From positions 6,888,884-6,952,883 of the forward strand of contig OZ012693.1 of the NCBI GenBank assembly GCA_963942565.1: a stretch of DNA of 64,000 nt, in the 5' to 3' direction. The stretch is from Maea johnstoni. Its lineage: Eukaryota; Annelida; Polychaeta; Spionida; Magelonidae. The notes beneath the pieces are model-generated. The model was not told the origin of the DNA, ran no database searches, and saw nothing but the letters and a program-made list of their open reading frames with translations. Below, in pieces: positions 23,625-36,274 of this stretch. How positions within the stretch are numbered: position 1 is the first letter of the stretch; each line of letters starts with the position of its first letter. A program made the translations under genes and the position numbers.

Positions 23625-23848
23625 TCATGCTGGAGGAATCATTAAAAAGAATCATCAGGACCTATTGCAATTTTAAAAAGAATTTTGGATTAAACATTTC
23701 TTTACATGAAATATCTTAAGAAGGCTTGTTAGTTGATTTCTTATCAATATTTCACTGTGATTTTTTTTTCTGAAAAATGCTACGGTCATAAAGATAATAC
23801 CACAATAGTCAGGACATTTTTTTGGTTCCATAGGCATGAATGGGTTAA
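23625..23848. mobile_element. TTAA MITE family B, diverged copy
   Basis: Begins near ACCTATTCATGCTGGAGG and ends GGCATGAATGGGTTAA. The interior is diverged, but the end words and length match. Confidence 0.55.
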
Positions 23849-23904
23849 TAAAAGATGCTGTTTCTCATATCCTTGACATAGGCCTAAATCTCCACAGTGC
23901 AGCA

Positions 23905-25030
23905 ATGGAAGCAAAAAGATATTGACGAGTGATGAGAATATATAAAGTACTTAGCAAATAAGGGAATGCACATAGAACTTTACTTTATAGTACATAATTA
24001 TTCATTCCTTTATACTTGATATCTGTAAACGGAAGCCAAAGATATTGATGAGTGATGGGGATATATGGAGTACATAGCAAATGAGGAAAACTTATAGAAC
24101 TTCACTTTATAGTACATTATTTTTCATTCATTAATTGTATCTGTTAATGGAAGCTAAAGCTATTGATGAGTGATTTATAATATATTATTATTTGTTCATA
24201 AATTGATATCTGATGATGGAAGCTAAAGATATTGATGAGTGATGGGGATATATAATACAGGTGAACTTGGATATGACGGACTCAATGGGACCAAGAAAAT
24301 TGGTCCGTCGTATGCAAAATCTGTCGTATACATATGACGAATACTTGATATGCATTGGACTGGGACCAAGCATATTGTCCGTCATATGCAAAAATCCGTC
24401 GTACAGTGGTCCGTCATATCCAAGTTCACCTGTATATTATCATTTGTTCATTAATTGATATCTGATAATGGAAGCTTAAGATATTGATGAGTGATGGGGA
24501 TATATAAAGTACATAGCAAATAAGGATAACCACATAGAACTTCACTTTATAGTTAATCATTATTTATATATTGATTGATATCTGTTATTGCAGCCTTTCC
24601 AATGATAACGCTCAAAGGCCCTTTACATTTATTATGTCCTAACAGGCCTGTTCGTTTGTTGAACCATTTTTGCTCCCTGTGAGCACACAACCTGGCAGCC
24701 ATTTCAGTGCTCATGGTTATACCCATTAATAGGGTAGTACACCGGTACCGGGTACCAGCTCTGTACTGAATACTGTTTCTCAAAATATCACTGCTAACTA
24801 GTTTCAATATATAACAGTATGCTTATGGGTATTTTGCAAAACTCAAAAACCCTCTCAAATGGCCCATACTAAAAGAAAACTTTGATTTTTGTGGGCTACA
24901 GTTATTATTAGGTTAACTGGCAGCGTGGTAGCAATGGAAGCAAAAAGACAATGATGAGTGATGAGTGTATATAAAGTAGATTTCAAATAGGGGAAAGCAT
25001 ATGGAACTTTATAATATATTACTATTCTTT
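23905..25030 (+). repeat. ~118-bp tandem repeat array, interrupted
   Basis: Units share AAGATATTGATGAGTGATGG, GGATATATAAAGTACATAGC, AGAACTTCACTTTATAGT and TAATTGATATCTGTTAATGG. I count about six units (near 23905, 24030, 24145, 24215, 24465 and 24935). The unit near 24215 is split by a TA-flanked MITE, and other DNA lies between 24600 and 24920. Confidence 0.75.
24258..24432. mobile_element. mariner/pogo-like MITE with TA target duplication
   Basis: 175 bp with long terminal inverted repeats starting CAGGTGAACTTGGATATGAC and ending in the exact reverse complement, flanked on both sides by TA. The arms carry further inverted GGTCCGTCGTATGCAAAATC matches, so the whole element is close to a palindrome. 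CAG termini and TA flanks fit the Tc1/mariner/pogo group. It has no coding capacity. Confidence 0.85.
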
Positions 25031-26134
25031 AACTAATTGATATTTGTTCCTCCAATTATAGACATGGTTTTTAGTGGGATACAATTTATATGGAACCATG
25101 TTATCACAGATAATTCTCTTAAGATATCACATAGGATCTGTCACATGTATAGGGGATGCTTTTTCTGCATATGATTCAGCAATTGTATGCCCCTATCTGA
25201 CAGAAAATGCAACAAGGAGAAAACAGTCTTGCCTAAAAACTGACCACAGGGGCAGTCCAAGATTACTGTGTAGGGGCTGTCAGGTTCTATATAAGGGAGT
25301 TTGTTTTGATAGATAGGTAGATCTAGAATCCTCTTTGGTTTAAGTAGAGCTAAAGAAAGTATCAGTTTTAAGCAAATAAATCAATATTTTGAATTGTGAT
25401 TTGGGGAGGGGGGTTGTCAAACCCTTGAGCAATCATTGTATCCACAACTGGCACTGTGTCTCAAAACATCTTATACTGACATCAGGATAACTTTCCCAAC
25501 AAAATGTATCCGGAAATATTTGTAGAAAAAATGTTAATTAGAAACAAACTGACAACTTTTTTGTATCTTGATGTTTATGACCAAATTATTTTCAAAGTAT
25601 CAGAACCTCTATATGACACCTATTTAGAGCCTAGATAAACATAAATACCCTTTTTTTATTAGCGGCAACAGTATTTTTTTTCTCTTGAAGATCATTTCTT
25701 TACATAGAGACAAAGTATTGTATTACACAACCCTTTTTCCCTGAACATTAAAGAGAGTGTAAAAATATTGTTTTCTGCTGGTTATAAAGTAACATGATAT
25801 ACAGTCTTACACTCTATAAATGTTTTTCTTTGAATGTTATGTCTCTGAGCACCATGGAAAAGAGTGTGTAAAACATATAGGCAAGTTTCAGGTGCGTTGC
25901 GTCTGTGTGTGCAATCTAGCGTACAGGCATGACTGAGTATGTTTCATACTTCCTGCACCCAATGTGGGTGTGCTTAAAAACAGGAAGCAACTACCGTGCA
26001 CTAGGACTGCATTACCCTTCACGTAGTAGTACTAGTAGTTGGCAACGTACACGTACACTCTTACATCTTACGTCCTTCTTCAAACACTGCCCACTGGGCT
26101 ACTCGGATCTCATGCCTTATGCAGCCTTATGATA

Positions 26135-26334
26135 NNNNNNNNNNNNNNNNNNNNNNNNNNNNNNNNNNNNNNNNNNNNNNNNNNNNNNNNNNNNNNNNNN
26201 NNNNNNNNNNNNNNNNNNNNNNNNNNNNNNNNNNNNNNNNNNNNNNNNNNNNNNNNNNNNNNNNNNNNNNNNNNNNNNNNNNNNNNNNNNNNNNNNNNNN
26301 NNNNNNNNNNNNNNNNNNNNNNNNNNNNNNNNNN
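26135..26334. other. Assembly gap (200 N)
   Basis: Exactly 200 unknown bases, a size commonly used for gaps of unknown length. Frames across it are meaningless. Confidence 0.99.
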
Positions 26335-26885
26335 CCAGATTTTGATTTTCTATGTTCATTTAACTATTTGGATATTTTTTAAATATTTTCAATGCTTGTT
26401 GGCCATGTAGAGTCAGAATGCTGGCAATGGTGAAAATTGACCACTACAACCAGCGAAGTACTGCAGAAGTATTTGGGACATCTGCGAGTGTCTGCCCACA
26501 AAAAACAATTCAAATCCGTTCTGACCATTTTTATCTTGAAGTTCCATGCAATTCTATGGATATTTATACTCTGTTCAGTCAATTACAACTGAAATTGTTG
26601 TTGAAGCCATGAAAGAGCACCGCATTTTCACAATTTTTCACAATGATCCGCATGCACACCAGATATGGTTTCTTACTAAGAATTGTGACTTTTCACTAGT
26701 ATTTTCATCAAGTTCTACATAGTTGTTTGTACAAGGAAGGTTATTGATTTTTTCAAGGTTCTTTAGTAGCATAGTTATAACATCCATATCCTTTTGCACA
26801 CATCAGGAACTAACCATCATTAGGGTTTTAAAGAATAACTTCTGTGAAGACAAATCACTGACAGGATAAGGCCTTGAAACAAAAA

Positions 26886-27087
26886 TTTTTGTTTCCTGTA
26901 ACGGTCCAAAAAAAAATAAGGTAGGTAGGTCAGAAGATTTTTTTTTGAATTATTTTTTTTGGTCAAAAATGTGTGTATTATGCATGTTTTACGTTGATTG
27001 GGAGTTTGGAGGGCTGAAAAACATTAGGCGAGGGATTTTTAAAAAATAAAAACATGTTAGGGTAGGGTTACAGGAAACAAACAACTT
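26886..27087 (+). mobile_element. MITE family E, copy 3
   Basis: Full-length copy with GTTTCCTGTAACGGTCC at the left and GGGTTACAGGAAACAAAC at the right. Interior blocks match 3391-3603 in order. Confidence 0.75.
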
Positions 27088-27337
27088 TTTTTTTACGACT
27101 AATGTAAATGTGAGCTTGACTTGGTAGGTTTTGTGGTCACAGTAGCTCATTAGCTCCGATCTGCCCATGTAATCTTAGTGATGTTATCTAAATATTTGAA
27201 AGAGGGTGCCCATATTCAATATATCCGTGGCTAATAAACCAACAGTGAACAATTCAAACTAAAATTTTAGAATTTAAAAACCCTTTTTTCTGCACTAAAA
27301 CTGAATATTTCGTACCTTGAAATATTCCAGATATACA

Positions 27338-27338
<1 letters not shown>

Positions 27339-27408
<70 letters not shown>
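27339..27408. repeat. (AT)n microsatellite
   Basis: About 70 bp of pure TA repeat. Confidence 0.95.
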
Positions 27409-27412
<4 letters not shown>

Positions 27413-27597
27413 GTATGTCTACATGTATGTATGCATGTGGAGCGCCAGATTCCATTAGCCAACCACACTACTGATTTTGTACCTCTCCATGTAAACAGCA
27501 CAAATGGTGTTGACTCAGCATACCCTTGTTTAGACAATCCCAATATTTACTTAGTCATAGACGCATAAACTAATAGTATTTAGGCTCCTATTATTGG

Positions 27598-27933
27598 ATG
27601 ATGAGGTTCTGTATGGTGAAAGGTATAGATGCCCCAGTCTTGCAGTCCAGAAATTTAATTCCTGCACCAGTAGACCGGACATCTGCAAGTGCCTGGTTGT
27701 ACAAACACCCATGGATAACATGTCAAGAAACTATGCTAAACCCATCAATGATCCATCAAGCTTGTGAATCAAAGCTACGTTCAATTGTGAGGTCATCCAT
27801 GCATCGAGAACTGGGCGGCAACTGGGTGTGCGGTCGAGTATTATGGTCGGCTGCCCATACATTGAGTGCAGGAATTAAATGTCGGCACTGTAGGGTTGCC
27901 TCAACCCATTCTTCTCCCCTTCCAGCAGCATAA
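27598..27933 (+). other. Unassigned 111-codon open frame
   Basis: The frame is open for 111 codons with GC content above its surroundings and mixed amino-acid composition. I do not recognise the protein. There is no domain and no obvious splice pattern linking it to the PLC-like gene. It could be a decayed transposon or gene fragment, a non-coding exon, or chance. Confidence 0.15.
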
Positions 27934-27999
27934 AAAGGTATGACTGCTTGTGAAATAAAGTCCTAACAAAAGCAGTACCAGAAAAGTATTTGGATAAAA

Positions 28000-28356
28000 A
28001 ATGCTGATCAGATTTAACCAACCCATAACTACAAAATTGTAATGAATTCATTCTCAGTTATCTTCAAAGACATTTTAGGAGTATCAAGATGGGAGGCCGT
28101 CCACCTGTTCATTCATATAGCAACTTTAAAAAGGCCAGACTATTTTGTAATATCTCTCTGATAAAAACATATTTTGGACTTTTTTATAGAGACAATGTTC
28201 AAACAAAGAAATCAATTACTTTTATTTCAGTTACTTTGAGGATTTATGATCATTAGAGGATTTATTTGAGGATTTTATATCACCATATTATTTTTAAAAA
28301 TATCTTATATCCAGAGTAAAACTTGTCCAAGGGAACCTTTAGCATGAACAGGTTAA
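28000..28356. mobile_element. Diverged TTAA family B-like segment
   Basis: Contains AATGCTGATCAGATTTAACC, CTTTTAGCATGAACAGGTTAA and related blocks. Length exceeds the family norm, suggesting internal insertion or tandem change. Confidence 0.35.
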
Positions 28357-28535
28357 ACCATTTACTGTCCCTTTTCCCAGCTAATAATTTGAGACGTGTT
28401 GACTTTGAGAGAGGCCGTTATGGTTTAGTAAATATTCCCGCAGATTTTTAGGTATTACTTTCTTATCAAAATATTTGCAAGGATTGTACTTAATACATGG
28501 CCATGACCCTCCTAGCACTAATAAAGAGCTTGATA

Positions 28536-28747
28536 TTAACCCTTCAAATGCTGAGACTACTTTTGTCCAAGCACAAGGAGGACGCAAAGATTGTTGAAAA
28601 CCATAACCCTGTCATGTTGGTATTCATGGGAAAGCTCTCGCTGAGTACTCTCATATGAGTACCCATGTGACAGGGTTTCAGTCATTTTTCAGGTTTTTTG
28701 CATCATTTTGAATCGGCAAAATTAGCCACCAACAGCACAAGGGTTAA
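28536..28747 (-). mobile_element. TTAA MITE family A, copy A8 (reverse)
   Basis: Starts TTAACCCTTCAAATGCTGAG and ends CAACAGCACAAGGGTTAA. It is full length with TTAA at both ends. Confidence 0.8.
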
Positions 28748-29366
28748 AGTTTTAGAGCTTAATATCCTCTGCATAATTAAATGAAAAAATGAACCAAAAC
28801 ATACCATGGAATAGCAGCTTATTTTGACCAAGAAAATTTAAAAATATTTGAGAGTGTAATAACTTACCCAAAAATTGATTTTTTTAAATAAATTTCATAA
28901 TAATAATGTGGCTTATTAAACAATGTCAATATCTATCAAGAGTCTGTACCTTTATAATCAATTCATTATTACAGATGCTTAGTTATTCAGTGATTTAATT
29001 AAGAATTCAAAAATATTTACTGAACTTGTTTTGTTCCTAATTAGAAGCAACTTTCAAAGTTGGACTTATTTTCAATACAAATTAATTCCTTCTATGTCAA
29101 AGACTGGATCAGATTTTAGTTGACCACTGTTTTCATTATCCATATTCCACTTTGATATTTAATGGGTTACATATGTCTGCATATTGTTACAGCAATGCTT
29201 GCGCTAACAATACATATTATGTAATCAAGCCAACTACCTGAATAATTATTTCAATTAGGCCCTAATAGTAGAGACACTATACAGAATCTCTAATTGCATC
29301 AATTGTCTAGATATGTAACAGTAAATAGAGCGCATTAACAGTCTATTGTGGAGTGGATATGGGGTT

Positions 29367-29588
29367 GACCCATTGCATGCTGAGATTACTTTCCTCCATG
29401 GTAGAAAAATGCAAAAGGTTTTGAAAATCATCAAAAACCCTGTCGTGTTGGTATTCATTGAAAATATTGGAAATTAAGCTCTCTCTGAGTACTCTCAGAT
29501 GAGTACCCATATGCCATGGTTTAAATCACTTTCACACTTTTTGTATCATTTTGTATTGACCACATTAACCACCAGCAGCCAAAGGATA
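29367..29588 (-). mobile_element. TTAA MITE family A, copy A9 (reverse, in tandem unit 1)
   Basis: Diverged copy starting near TTGACCCATTGCATGCTGAG and ending AGCCAAAGGATAG. Its TTAA edges are degraded. Confidence 0.6.
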
Positions 29589-29772
29589 GAATCATAATGT
29601 TACAGTTGGGAGCTAATAATGCATATTATGAAACCAGCTCATCCACCTGAATTATTATTTCAATTAATCCCTAATAGTAGAGACACTATGCATGCAGAAT
29701 CTCAAATTGCATCAATTGTCTATGTAACAGTAAATAGAGCGCACTAACAGTCTATTGTGGAGTGGATATGTG

Positions 29773-29986
29773 GTTAACCATATATCCATACTGTTCAACT
29801 ACTTTCGTAAATGGCAGAAAAATGCAAGAAGTTTTGAAAATCATCTAAACCCTATTGTGTTGGTATTGATTGGAAATTAAGCTCTTGCCAAGTACTAACA
29901 GATGAGATCCCACATGCCATGTTTTTTTTCACTTGTATGCATCATTTTGTATTGACCAAATTAACCACCAGCAGCCAAAGGGTTAA
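29773..29986 (-). mobile_element. TTAA MITE family A, copy A10 (reverse, in tandem unit 2)
   Basis: Same location within the tandem unit as the copy at 29367-29588. It ends CCAGCAGCCAAAGGGTTAA. Confidence 0.6.
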
Positions 29987-30309
29987 GTGGATAGGATCAT
30001 AATGTTACAGTTGGGAGCTAACAATGCATATTATGAAACCAGCTCATCCACCTGAATTATTATTTCAATTAGGCCCTAATAGTAGAGTCACTACACAGAA
30101 TCTCAAATTGCATCAATTGTCTACATAACAGTAAACAGAGTTCACTAACAGTCAATTGTGTAGTGGATAGGATCATAATATTACAGTTGGGAGCGATATC
30201 GTAATTTCTACCCCCAGCGATAGGATAGGGAAGGCGCATGCAACAGCTTGGAGCATGCCTTATTACTACTGTTACAGTCTGCGGTAATACTATATACTAA
30301 GAGGGGGAC

Positions 30310-30745
30310 GGACACACGTACAACTAGTCAAACATTCAGGAGGCTACTTGATGTTCATACAGAGATTAAATGGATAAAATGACGTGCCATACAGAGTTTC
30401 ATGATAGAACAGCACATTTAGCTAAATACATTAATTAGTATTCATACAGGACCAGTTCACTCAGAGGGGGAAAGGATGACATATTCAGATGGCTCATAGC
30501 TGTATTCTTTATTGCACGTCACTTCGTGAACTCATGTACATCAAGTCAAACATTGAGGAGGCTTCTTGATGAACGTACAGAGTCAGTGGATAAAATGACA
30601 TACCGTACAGAGTTTCATGATGGAACAGTACATTTAGCTAAATACATTAGTATACTTACTGGATAAGTTCACTGAGGGGGAGAGGATGACATATTCATAG
30701 CTGCAACTTTATCACGCATCGCTTCATGAAGTCTCATGATAACAT
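30310..30745 (+). repeat. ~220-bp tandem duplication
   Basis: Two units share 'CAAACATTCAGGAGGCTACT', 'TGGATAAAATGACRTRCC', 'TACAGAGTTTCATGATRGAAC', 'TTTAGCTAAATACATTA' and 'GGATGACATATTCA'. More diverged derivatives seem to continue to about 31240 (repeated CATGATA, TTTAGCT and GCTGAGAGG words). Confidence 0.7.
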
Positions 30746-31639
30746 CATATCAGCTAAATACAGTGTTACTACTGAGATAAGAGTTAGCAGGAGTAGAAGG
30801 ACATAATTTATATCAACATCATGGCTGCTTCGATAATGGCTGATGAATAGATATGGAAAAAACTTACGATTGACATTTCATGATAAAAATCATCATATTT
30901 AGCTATGATAATGTCACCCTTGCTACGCGAGAAGTTTGTTAAGAGTGGAAGAACAACATCAACATCAATACCATGGCTGCATCAAAAAAAAAAACATCAA
31001 CAGAGATTATTAGAAGTGACATTATTGCTCTAAATAAAGTTTAATGATCTAACTTTTATTAAGAATTCAAAGTCTAATATTACAGGATTAGTTTGCTGAG
31101 AGGAAAAGAACATTATCACACACAAACAAGTTGATATGGATTATTTATTTCTCAAAAAAGGTTCATGATATTTAGCTCAATACATAGCCTTGTTTCTTGA
31201 GTCACAGTTTGCTGAGAGGCAAACAACATGGACATCCCTCCTGAACATGCCTAAATGGATTAAACGAATGTTATATCACTTAAAACATCCAAATGGCCTT
31301 TGAAGTGTAGAAGTTACAATGTGGTGAGAGACAAGACATTCTTCAAACACACGACTGCTTCTATATCGCTAAACAGAATTGAAGTGGATTTAATTTCCAG
31401 TAATTCAATATATGTATATCATGTGTCAATATGTCTGTAGTCCGATTTTTCTTGTTGAATATCAATGACTTTCAACTCTGTACTGTTTGTTATGAGGTCA
31501 ATACAATCACTTGACCAATCAATTAATTAACTGTCTCAAGATAAAACAAACAGATAGCGTAATAAGTTTCGTAGTATTATTTTCTTAAAACTATACTGAG
31601 AGGAAAGACATGGCTGTTTATGACACACAAACATAGATG

Positions 31640-31722
31640 AAATGGACAAAATATGATATGGACAAAATATGAAATGGACAAAATATGAAATGGACAAAAT
31701 ATGAAATAGACAAGATATGAAA
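31640..31722 (+). repeat. 17-bp minisatellite (GAAATGGACAAAATAT)
   Basis: About five copies of a 16-17 bp unit, ATGAAATGGACAAAAT, with single-base variation. Confidence 0.85.
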
Positions 31723-31956
31723 AGAACGAAATATCATATCAGTGAGGAGATGTCTTGATAAAGCATTGTATATAGATTCCACTGAAGAAATTGCACCATG
31801 GATGTATTTGTTCCCAAGTCGAAGTATAGGACGGTGTGGAGGAACTCGGGGGAATACAGTATACCTGGGGATCCCCTCAAACTGTATGGCTTGGAAGGTT
31901 TGCTACCAGAAATATCAAGTAGGTATACCTAGTTAGCGTGACCGCATGTTACCCCT

Positions 31957-32237
31957 TCACCCTTTTGCTGGTGGTGGCTAATTTGGCCGATACAAAGTGA
32001 CGCAAAAACCTGAAAAATGACTGAAGCCCTGGCACATGGGTACTCATCTGAGAGTACTCCGCAAAGGCTATCAAATGAATACCAACATGACAGGGTTTAG
32101 ACGGTTTTTAAAGACTCCCTGAGTACTCTCATGTGAGTACCCATGTGCCAGGGTTTCAGTCATTTTTCAGGGTTTTTGCATAATTTTGTGAGGGCCAAAT
32201 TTAATAGCCACCAGCAGCATTATTTTTTAGGGTTAAG
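31957..32237 (+). mobile_element. TTAA MITE family A, compound copy A11
   Basis: A + orientation copy (from ACCCTTTTGCTGGTGGTGGC) runs to about 32115. There it meets a reverse-oriented partial copy ending at CAGCAGCATT...GGGTTAA. This is two overlapping or recombined family members. Confidence 0.65.
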
Positions 32238-32812
32238 GCCCGGGCTGCTTTGACACACAGACACATAATATCATAGCACACATTTCATGGTAATCAAAAG
32301 TGACAAGGGTGAAGCAGTGATCTGAATATTATCCCCAAAATATCCCTATGCATCTGTAAAATGATCTTTATTACTGGATCTGGGGGAAATAACTGACAAC
32401 TAAAGCTGCTACGCCAGAGTTTATCATCCACACCTCTGGAGGCCAATTGTTGCCTCCATCAGTCTGGTATTTGCTCACATATATATGAATATATTGTAAA
32501 GTAAATAACAATATCAATGATTTATTTTTGCTAAAACTTTTTGCTAAATAGATGTAGTTTGGTTTTGATTATAATTGCACTGAAGAGTTCAATTACTAGA
32601 ATTATGTTTTTAATATCATTGTGTATTACTTTCTTATATTGTGTAGCTATCCATATTTGGTTTTATGTGTTATGATCTTATTATGAATATATTTTATCCA
32701 ACTATCAGATGTCACTCTACAGATATTGTTTTGTGCAGTTTATAAACTCTGAACATCCTATACAGAGAATGTTTTATTCAGATTTAAAGGTGTCTATGAT
32801 ATTATAGATCCA

Positions 32813-33119
<307 letters not shown>

Positions 33120-33596
33120 CCTTCAGATCGGCAAATTTAGTACATGAACAGGCAAATCGGATGTGAGCCCTATGTGGGGAGGCCATGACAAATAAACAGG
33201 ATACAGCAATTGAGAGGGTAAATTGTGATTGATACTGACAAGTGCCCTTTTTTTAAATTCTCTCGTCACAAGCTGAGATGGGAGCAGTCACTAAATAATA
33301 CTCCTTATATAGTGCCAACTCAACTCTCGTATTATCAGTATTAATTTCAATCCATCCTCCCCTGCAAATTCAATCATTTTTATTATTATGTAAGTAGATG
33401 TGCAACTTTGTGTCCTCTGTCAGTCCTCCCTGGAAGTATATGTATGGGTTATAGAGCATGGTAAGAGTGTTTTATGAATTATAAGCATTTTTATGAATTT
33501 GAAAGTTATAAAACTCAAGGGAAGTGCTCTAACTTATTTAGCACTCAATGTCCACGGACATGCTAGCTTCTGATTGGTCTAGCCTGACCAACTGTC

Positions 33597-33696
<100 letters not shown>

Positions 33697-33697
33697 A

Positions 33698-33837
33698 GTT
33701 ATCCTCCTTGTAAAAAAGGGATACGGCCTGGTATCTGCGTGAAGCCAGCCGTATCGCACGAGGCCGGAGGCCGAGTGCGATACGGCTGGCTGAACGCAGA
33801 TGCCAGGCCGTATCCCTTTTTTAACAAGGAGGATAAC
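33698..33837. mobile_element. Near-perfect GC-rich foldback element (140 bp)
   Basis: Left arm GTTATCCTCCTTGT, AAAAAAGGGATACGGCCTGG and AAGCCAGCCGTATCGCAC pairs with right arm GTGCGATACGGCTGGCT, CCAGGCCGTATCCCTTTTTT and ACAAGGAGGATAAC. The loop is short (GAGGCCGGAGGCCGA). Arms of about 63 bp match with only a few differences. Its GC content contrasts strongly with the TA repeat and A/T-rich DNA around it. It has no coding capacity. A foldback MITE is the simplest reading. Confidence 0.8.
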
Positions 33838-33869
33838 GAATTTATCATCAGTTTCTTTTTCAAATTAAA

Positions 33870-34150
33870 ATATATATATATAAAAAAAAATAATAATAAT
33901 TTTTAAATCAAAAAAAAAAAATAAAAAATTTATTTATTTATTTTCAATTTCTTTTTTAATTTTCAAACAAAAATTCTTTAAAAAAAAATTTTGAATTTTT
34001 TTTTTTTTTTGAAAAAATTTTGAATTTTTATTTTTTGGAAAATTTGGATTTTGATTTTTTTTGAAAAAATTTGATTTTTTTTTTGAAAAATATTGAATTT
34101 TTTTTTTTTTGAAAAAATATTGAAATTTTTTTTTTGGAAAAAAATTTGAA
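33870..34150. repeat. A/T-rich low-complexity tract
   Basis: Runs of A and T with a recurring GAAAAAATTTTGAATTTTT word. Minus-strand Lys/Phe-rich frames here are artefacts. Confidence 0.85.
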
Positions 34151-34152
34151 TT

Positions 34153-34262
34153 TTGGGAGCCTCAATTTGAGAGTGGGATAAAACATTGAATTTTGGGAGC
34201 CTCAATTTGAGAGTGGGATATAACATTGAGAGTGGGAGCCTCAATTTGAGAGTGGGGATAAG
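34153..34262 (+). repeat. ~40-bp tandem repeat (GGGAGCCTCAATTTGAGAGT)
   Basis: Three copies of GGGAGCCTCAATTTGAGAGT followed by GGGATAWAACATTGA. Each copy is itself palindromic around CTCAATTTGAG. Confidence 0.85.
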
Positions 34263-34856
34263 AAACATGTATCCGGATCCTAACATTGCCATTTATTGAG
34301 AGGCAATGAAATACAATCCAGTATCCAACAGCAATTGACCAATCAGCTGCGAGTATCACTGTGGAACTGATGATAAATATATATATATATATATAATGTG
34401 TGTGTGTATGTATGTATGTCTTGAAAGTAATGTTACATCTCAATGTAGGTGGCAGCACTGTTTGTTGTATTTTCTGTCAAAAAGTGTCTGTCTGACCTCT
34501 TCCATGTAAACATAAAGGATTGCAGCTCTATTATATGTTGTTATGATGTACTGCCACAAAATTCTTTCCCAACGACCTAAATAGATATCTAGTACTTTAA
34601 AATGTGTATTGATGGGAAAGATAAATCCACTTGTGATTACTTAAGGGTCAAGAGCTTCATTCACAGTTAGTAATTCAAAGTTCATCTCATATTGATTTCA
34701 GCCAGACAGAATCCTGCTTGATCATATATCACCAGTAGGCTACCTGTACTAGTAGTTCAACTGTAACAGCTTCTCAGGAAACAATAACCACCTATATTCA
34801 TTGTATACAGTGTATTTAGCATAGCCATTTCCATATAGCACCTATATGTATGGAGT

Positions 34857-35088
34857 ATGAATATGGCAAGCCAGGAGGGGAAGGATATTTTACCTGCAGT
34901 ACATCCGGCGTTTGATGATACTTTTTGCACAGCAGCTGTGGCAGGTAGAACAGGTGTAAAAGGCACACCTGAGCGGGTCAAGTCCTCATCCTCATCCTCA
35001 TCCTCTTCCACCACCACACCTGCTGTTTTTACACTACCTGATGAGAACATATGTTGCTATCTGAAGCCCTGGTGGTGCCATCTGATGA
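34857..35088 (+). CDS. Candidate alternative first coding exon (77 codons)
   Basis: ATGs at 34857 and 34863 open a 77-codon frame ending ...CHLM plus one base A before the donor GTGAGT. An in-frame stop lies 21 bp upstream at 34836, so this would be a first exon. The peptide has a mixed start (ASQEGKDILPAVHPAFDD), a basic middle, a run of nine Ser with Thr, then a hydrophobic WW-containing end. Phase-1 exit matches all N-terminal acceptors of the PLC-like gene. Joining to 42387 gives Asn then VVLLSIKDMD. Codon composition is more gene-like than the surroundings. It could also belong to an unrelated gene. Confidence 0.4.
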
Positions 35089-35429
35089 GTGAGTACAGAA
35101 TCAAACATTTGCAATGTATAGACTGGTTGAAAAATTAATGTTTCTGGATTGATGGTAGGAATTCACACATAAGTGCAAGCATCAATTCCCCTTATACGTA
35201 TGCCAGAAAAGAACTGTCAGGTGTATTTGGTCAAATTATTCATTTAAACTAAATTGTTATGCAAATAAAATTACCTTTGTTGTGAGAAAGAGGATTATGA
35301 CACATAATGTACTGCATTTTATGGTACTTGTAGCATAATGCATGTTACCTCTCCTTTTGATCCAACCCATTGGTCAGCACATGTGAAAAAAGATTGAAGG
35401 AAAAACAATGATGGATTATGAATGAATAA

Positions 35430-35511
<82 letters not shown>

Positions 35512-35580
35512 CAAAAGAGAGAGAGCGTGGGAGAGAGAGAGAGAGAGAGAGATTGAGAGAGAGAGAGGGCAAAAGAGAGA

Positions 35581-35623
<43 letters not shown>

Positions 35624-35720
35624 CGAGAGAGAGAATAAGGGCAAGAGAGAGAGAGAGTGCGTGAGAGAGAGAGAACGAAAGAGAGAGAGAGAGAGGGTAA
35701 GGGACACAGAGAGAGAGAGC
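35430..35720. repeat. (AG)n microsatellite, about 290 bp
   Basis: GAGAGA repeat with regular GGGCAAAAGAGA and GGGCGAGAGA interruptions, so a higher-order repeat is superimposed. The Leu/Ser-rich minus-strand frame is an artefact. Confidence 0.95.
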
Positions 35721-36274
35721 TGATGATTCAGTGTCAGGTGTGGATGTTTTTGTTTATAAGTGTTGGTGTGTAACTGGTAGTGTTACGTAGGCAGATCTCT
35801 CCACTCTAGTAGCTTATAAGGTAACCTAGTAACACAATCATCTGGCCCTGACAAATACACAGATAAGAAGGATAAATATTAACCATGATTAATGCAGTAG
35901 ACAATCAGCAATGTTATGTTGGCACACACAGGCAGACAGCTCTTGGCATATGCTGGACTGGTTTCTCTTCTTGACCCCTCTATGACACTTGTGAACTGCA
36001 TGCAGGCCTACCCCTATATTTGTATGGTCTAGTGCATTGCAAACCAGCTGCTCACTGCATCCAGCCTAGACAGCCTGGCAGAAGTACCCTTAAAATAGGC
36101 ACTATTGTACCAGAATGAGCAGAGACTGTTAAATGTAGGAAATGACATCCATAAACTACACATCTGTTAATAAAGCGCAAAGTCAGGGGAACCTAATGGT
36201 ATGAAAATCTCAAAAGAAAAATGACTTTGTGGGGGGTTACAGACTCAGTAGAAACAAATTTCTTCATTATTATC

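Larger units (their letters stand above)
29235..30175 (+). repeat. ~400-bp tandem duplication carrying a MITE
   Basis: The unit 'TCAATTAGGCCCTAATAGTAG', 'CACTATACAGAATCTC', 'AATTGCATCAATTGTCTA', 'AACAGTAAATAGAGCGCA' and 'CTATTGTGGAGTGGATA' occurs near 29250, 29665 and 30070. The first two units each contain a family A MITE copy. 'CATAATGTTACAGTTGGGAG' follows each unit. Tandem amplification therefore came after the MITE insertion. Confidence 0.85.

Noticed and set aside
25074-25316. 80-codon + strand frame with Cys residues
   Set aside because: The Cys spacing does not match a known zinc-binding motif and no exon boundaries fit.
26039-26410. Open frames across the N run
   Set aside because: They depend on 200 unknown bases and have no coding features.
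31742-31936. 64-codon + strand frame after the 17-bp minisatellite
   Set aside because: It has somewhat higher GC but no start context, splice site or recognisable motif.
35345-35707. Leu/Ser-rich 120-codon frame
   Set aside because: It is an AG microsatellite read in one frame.
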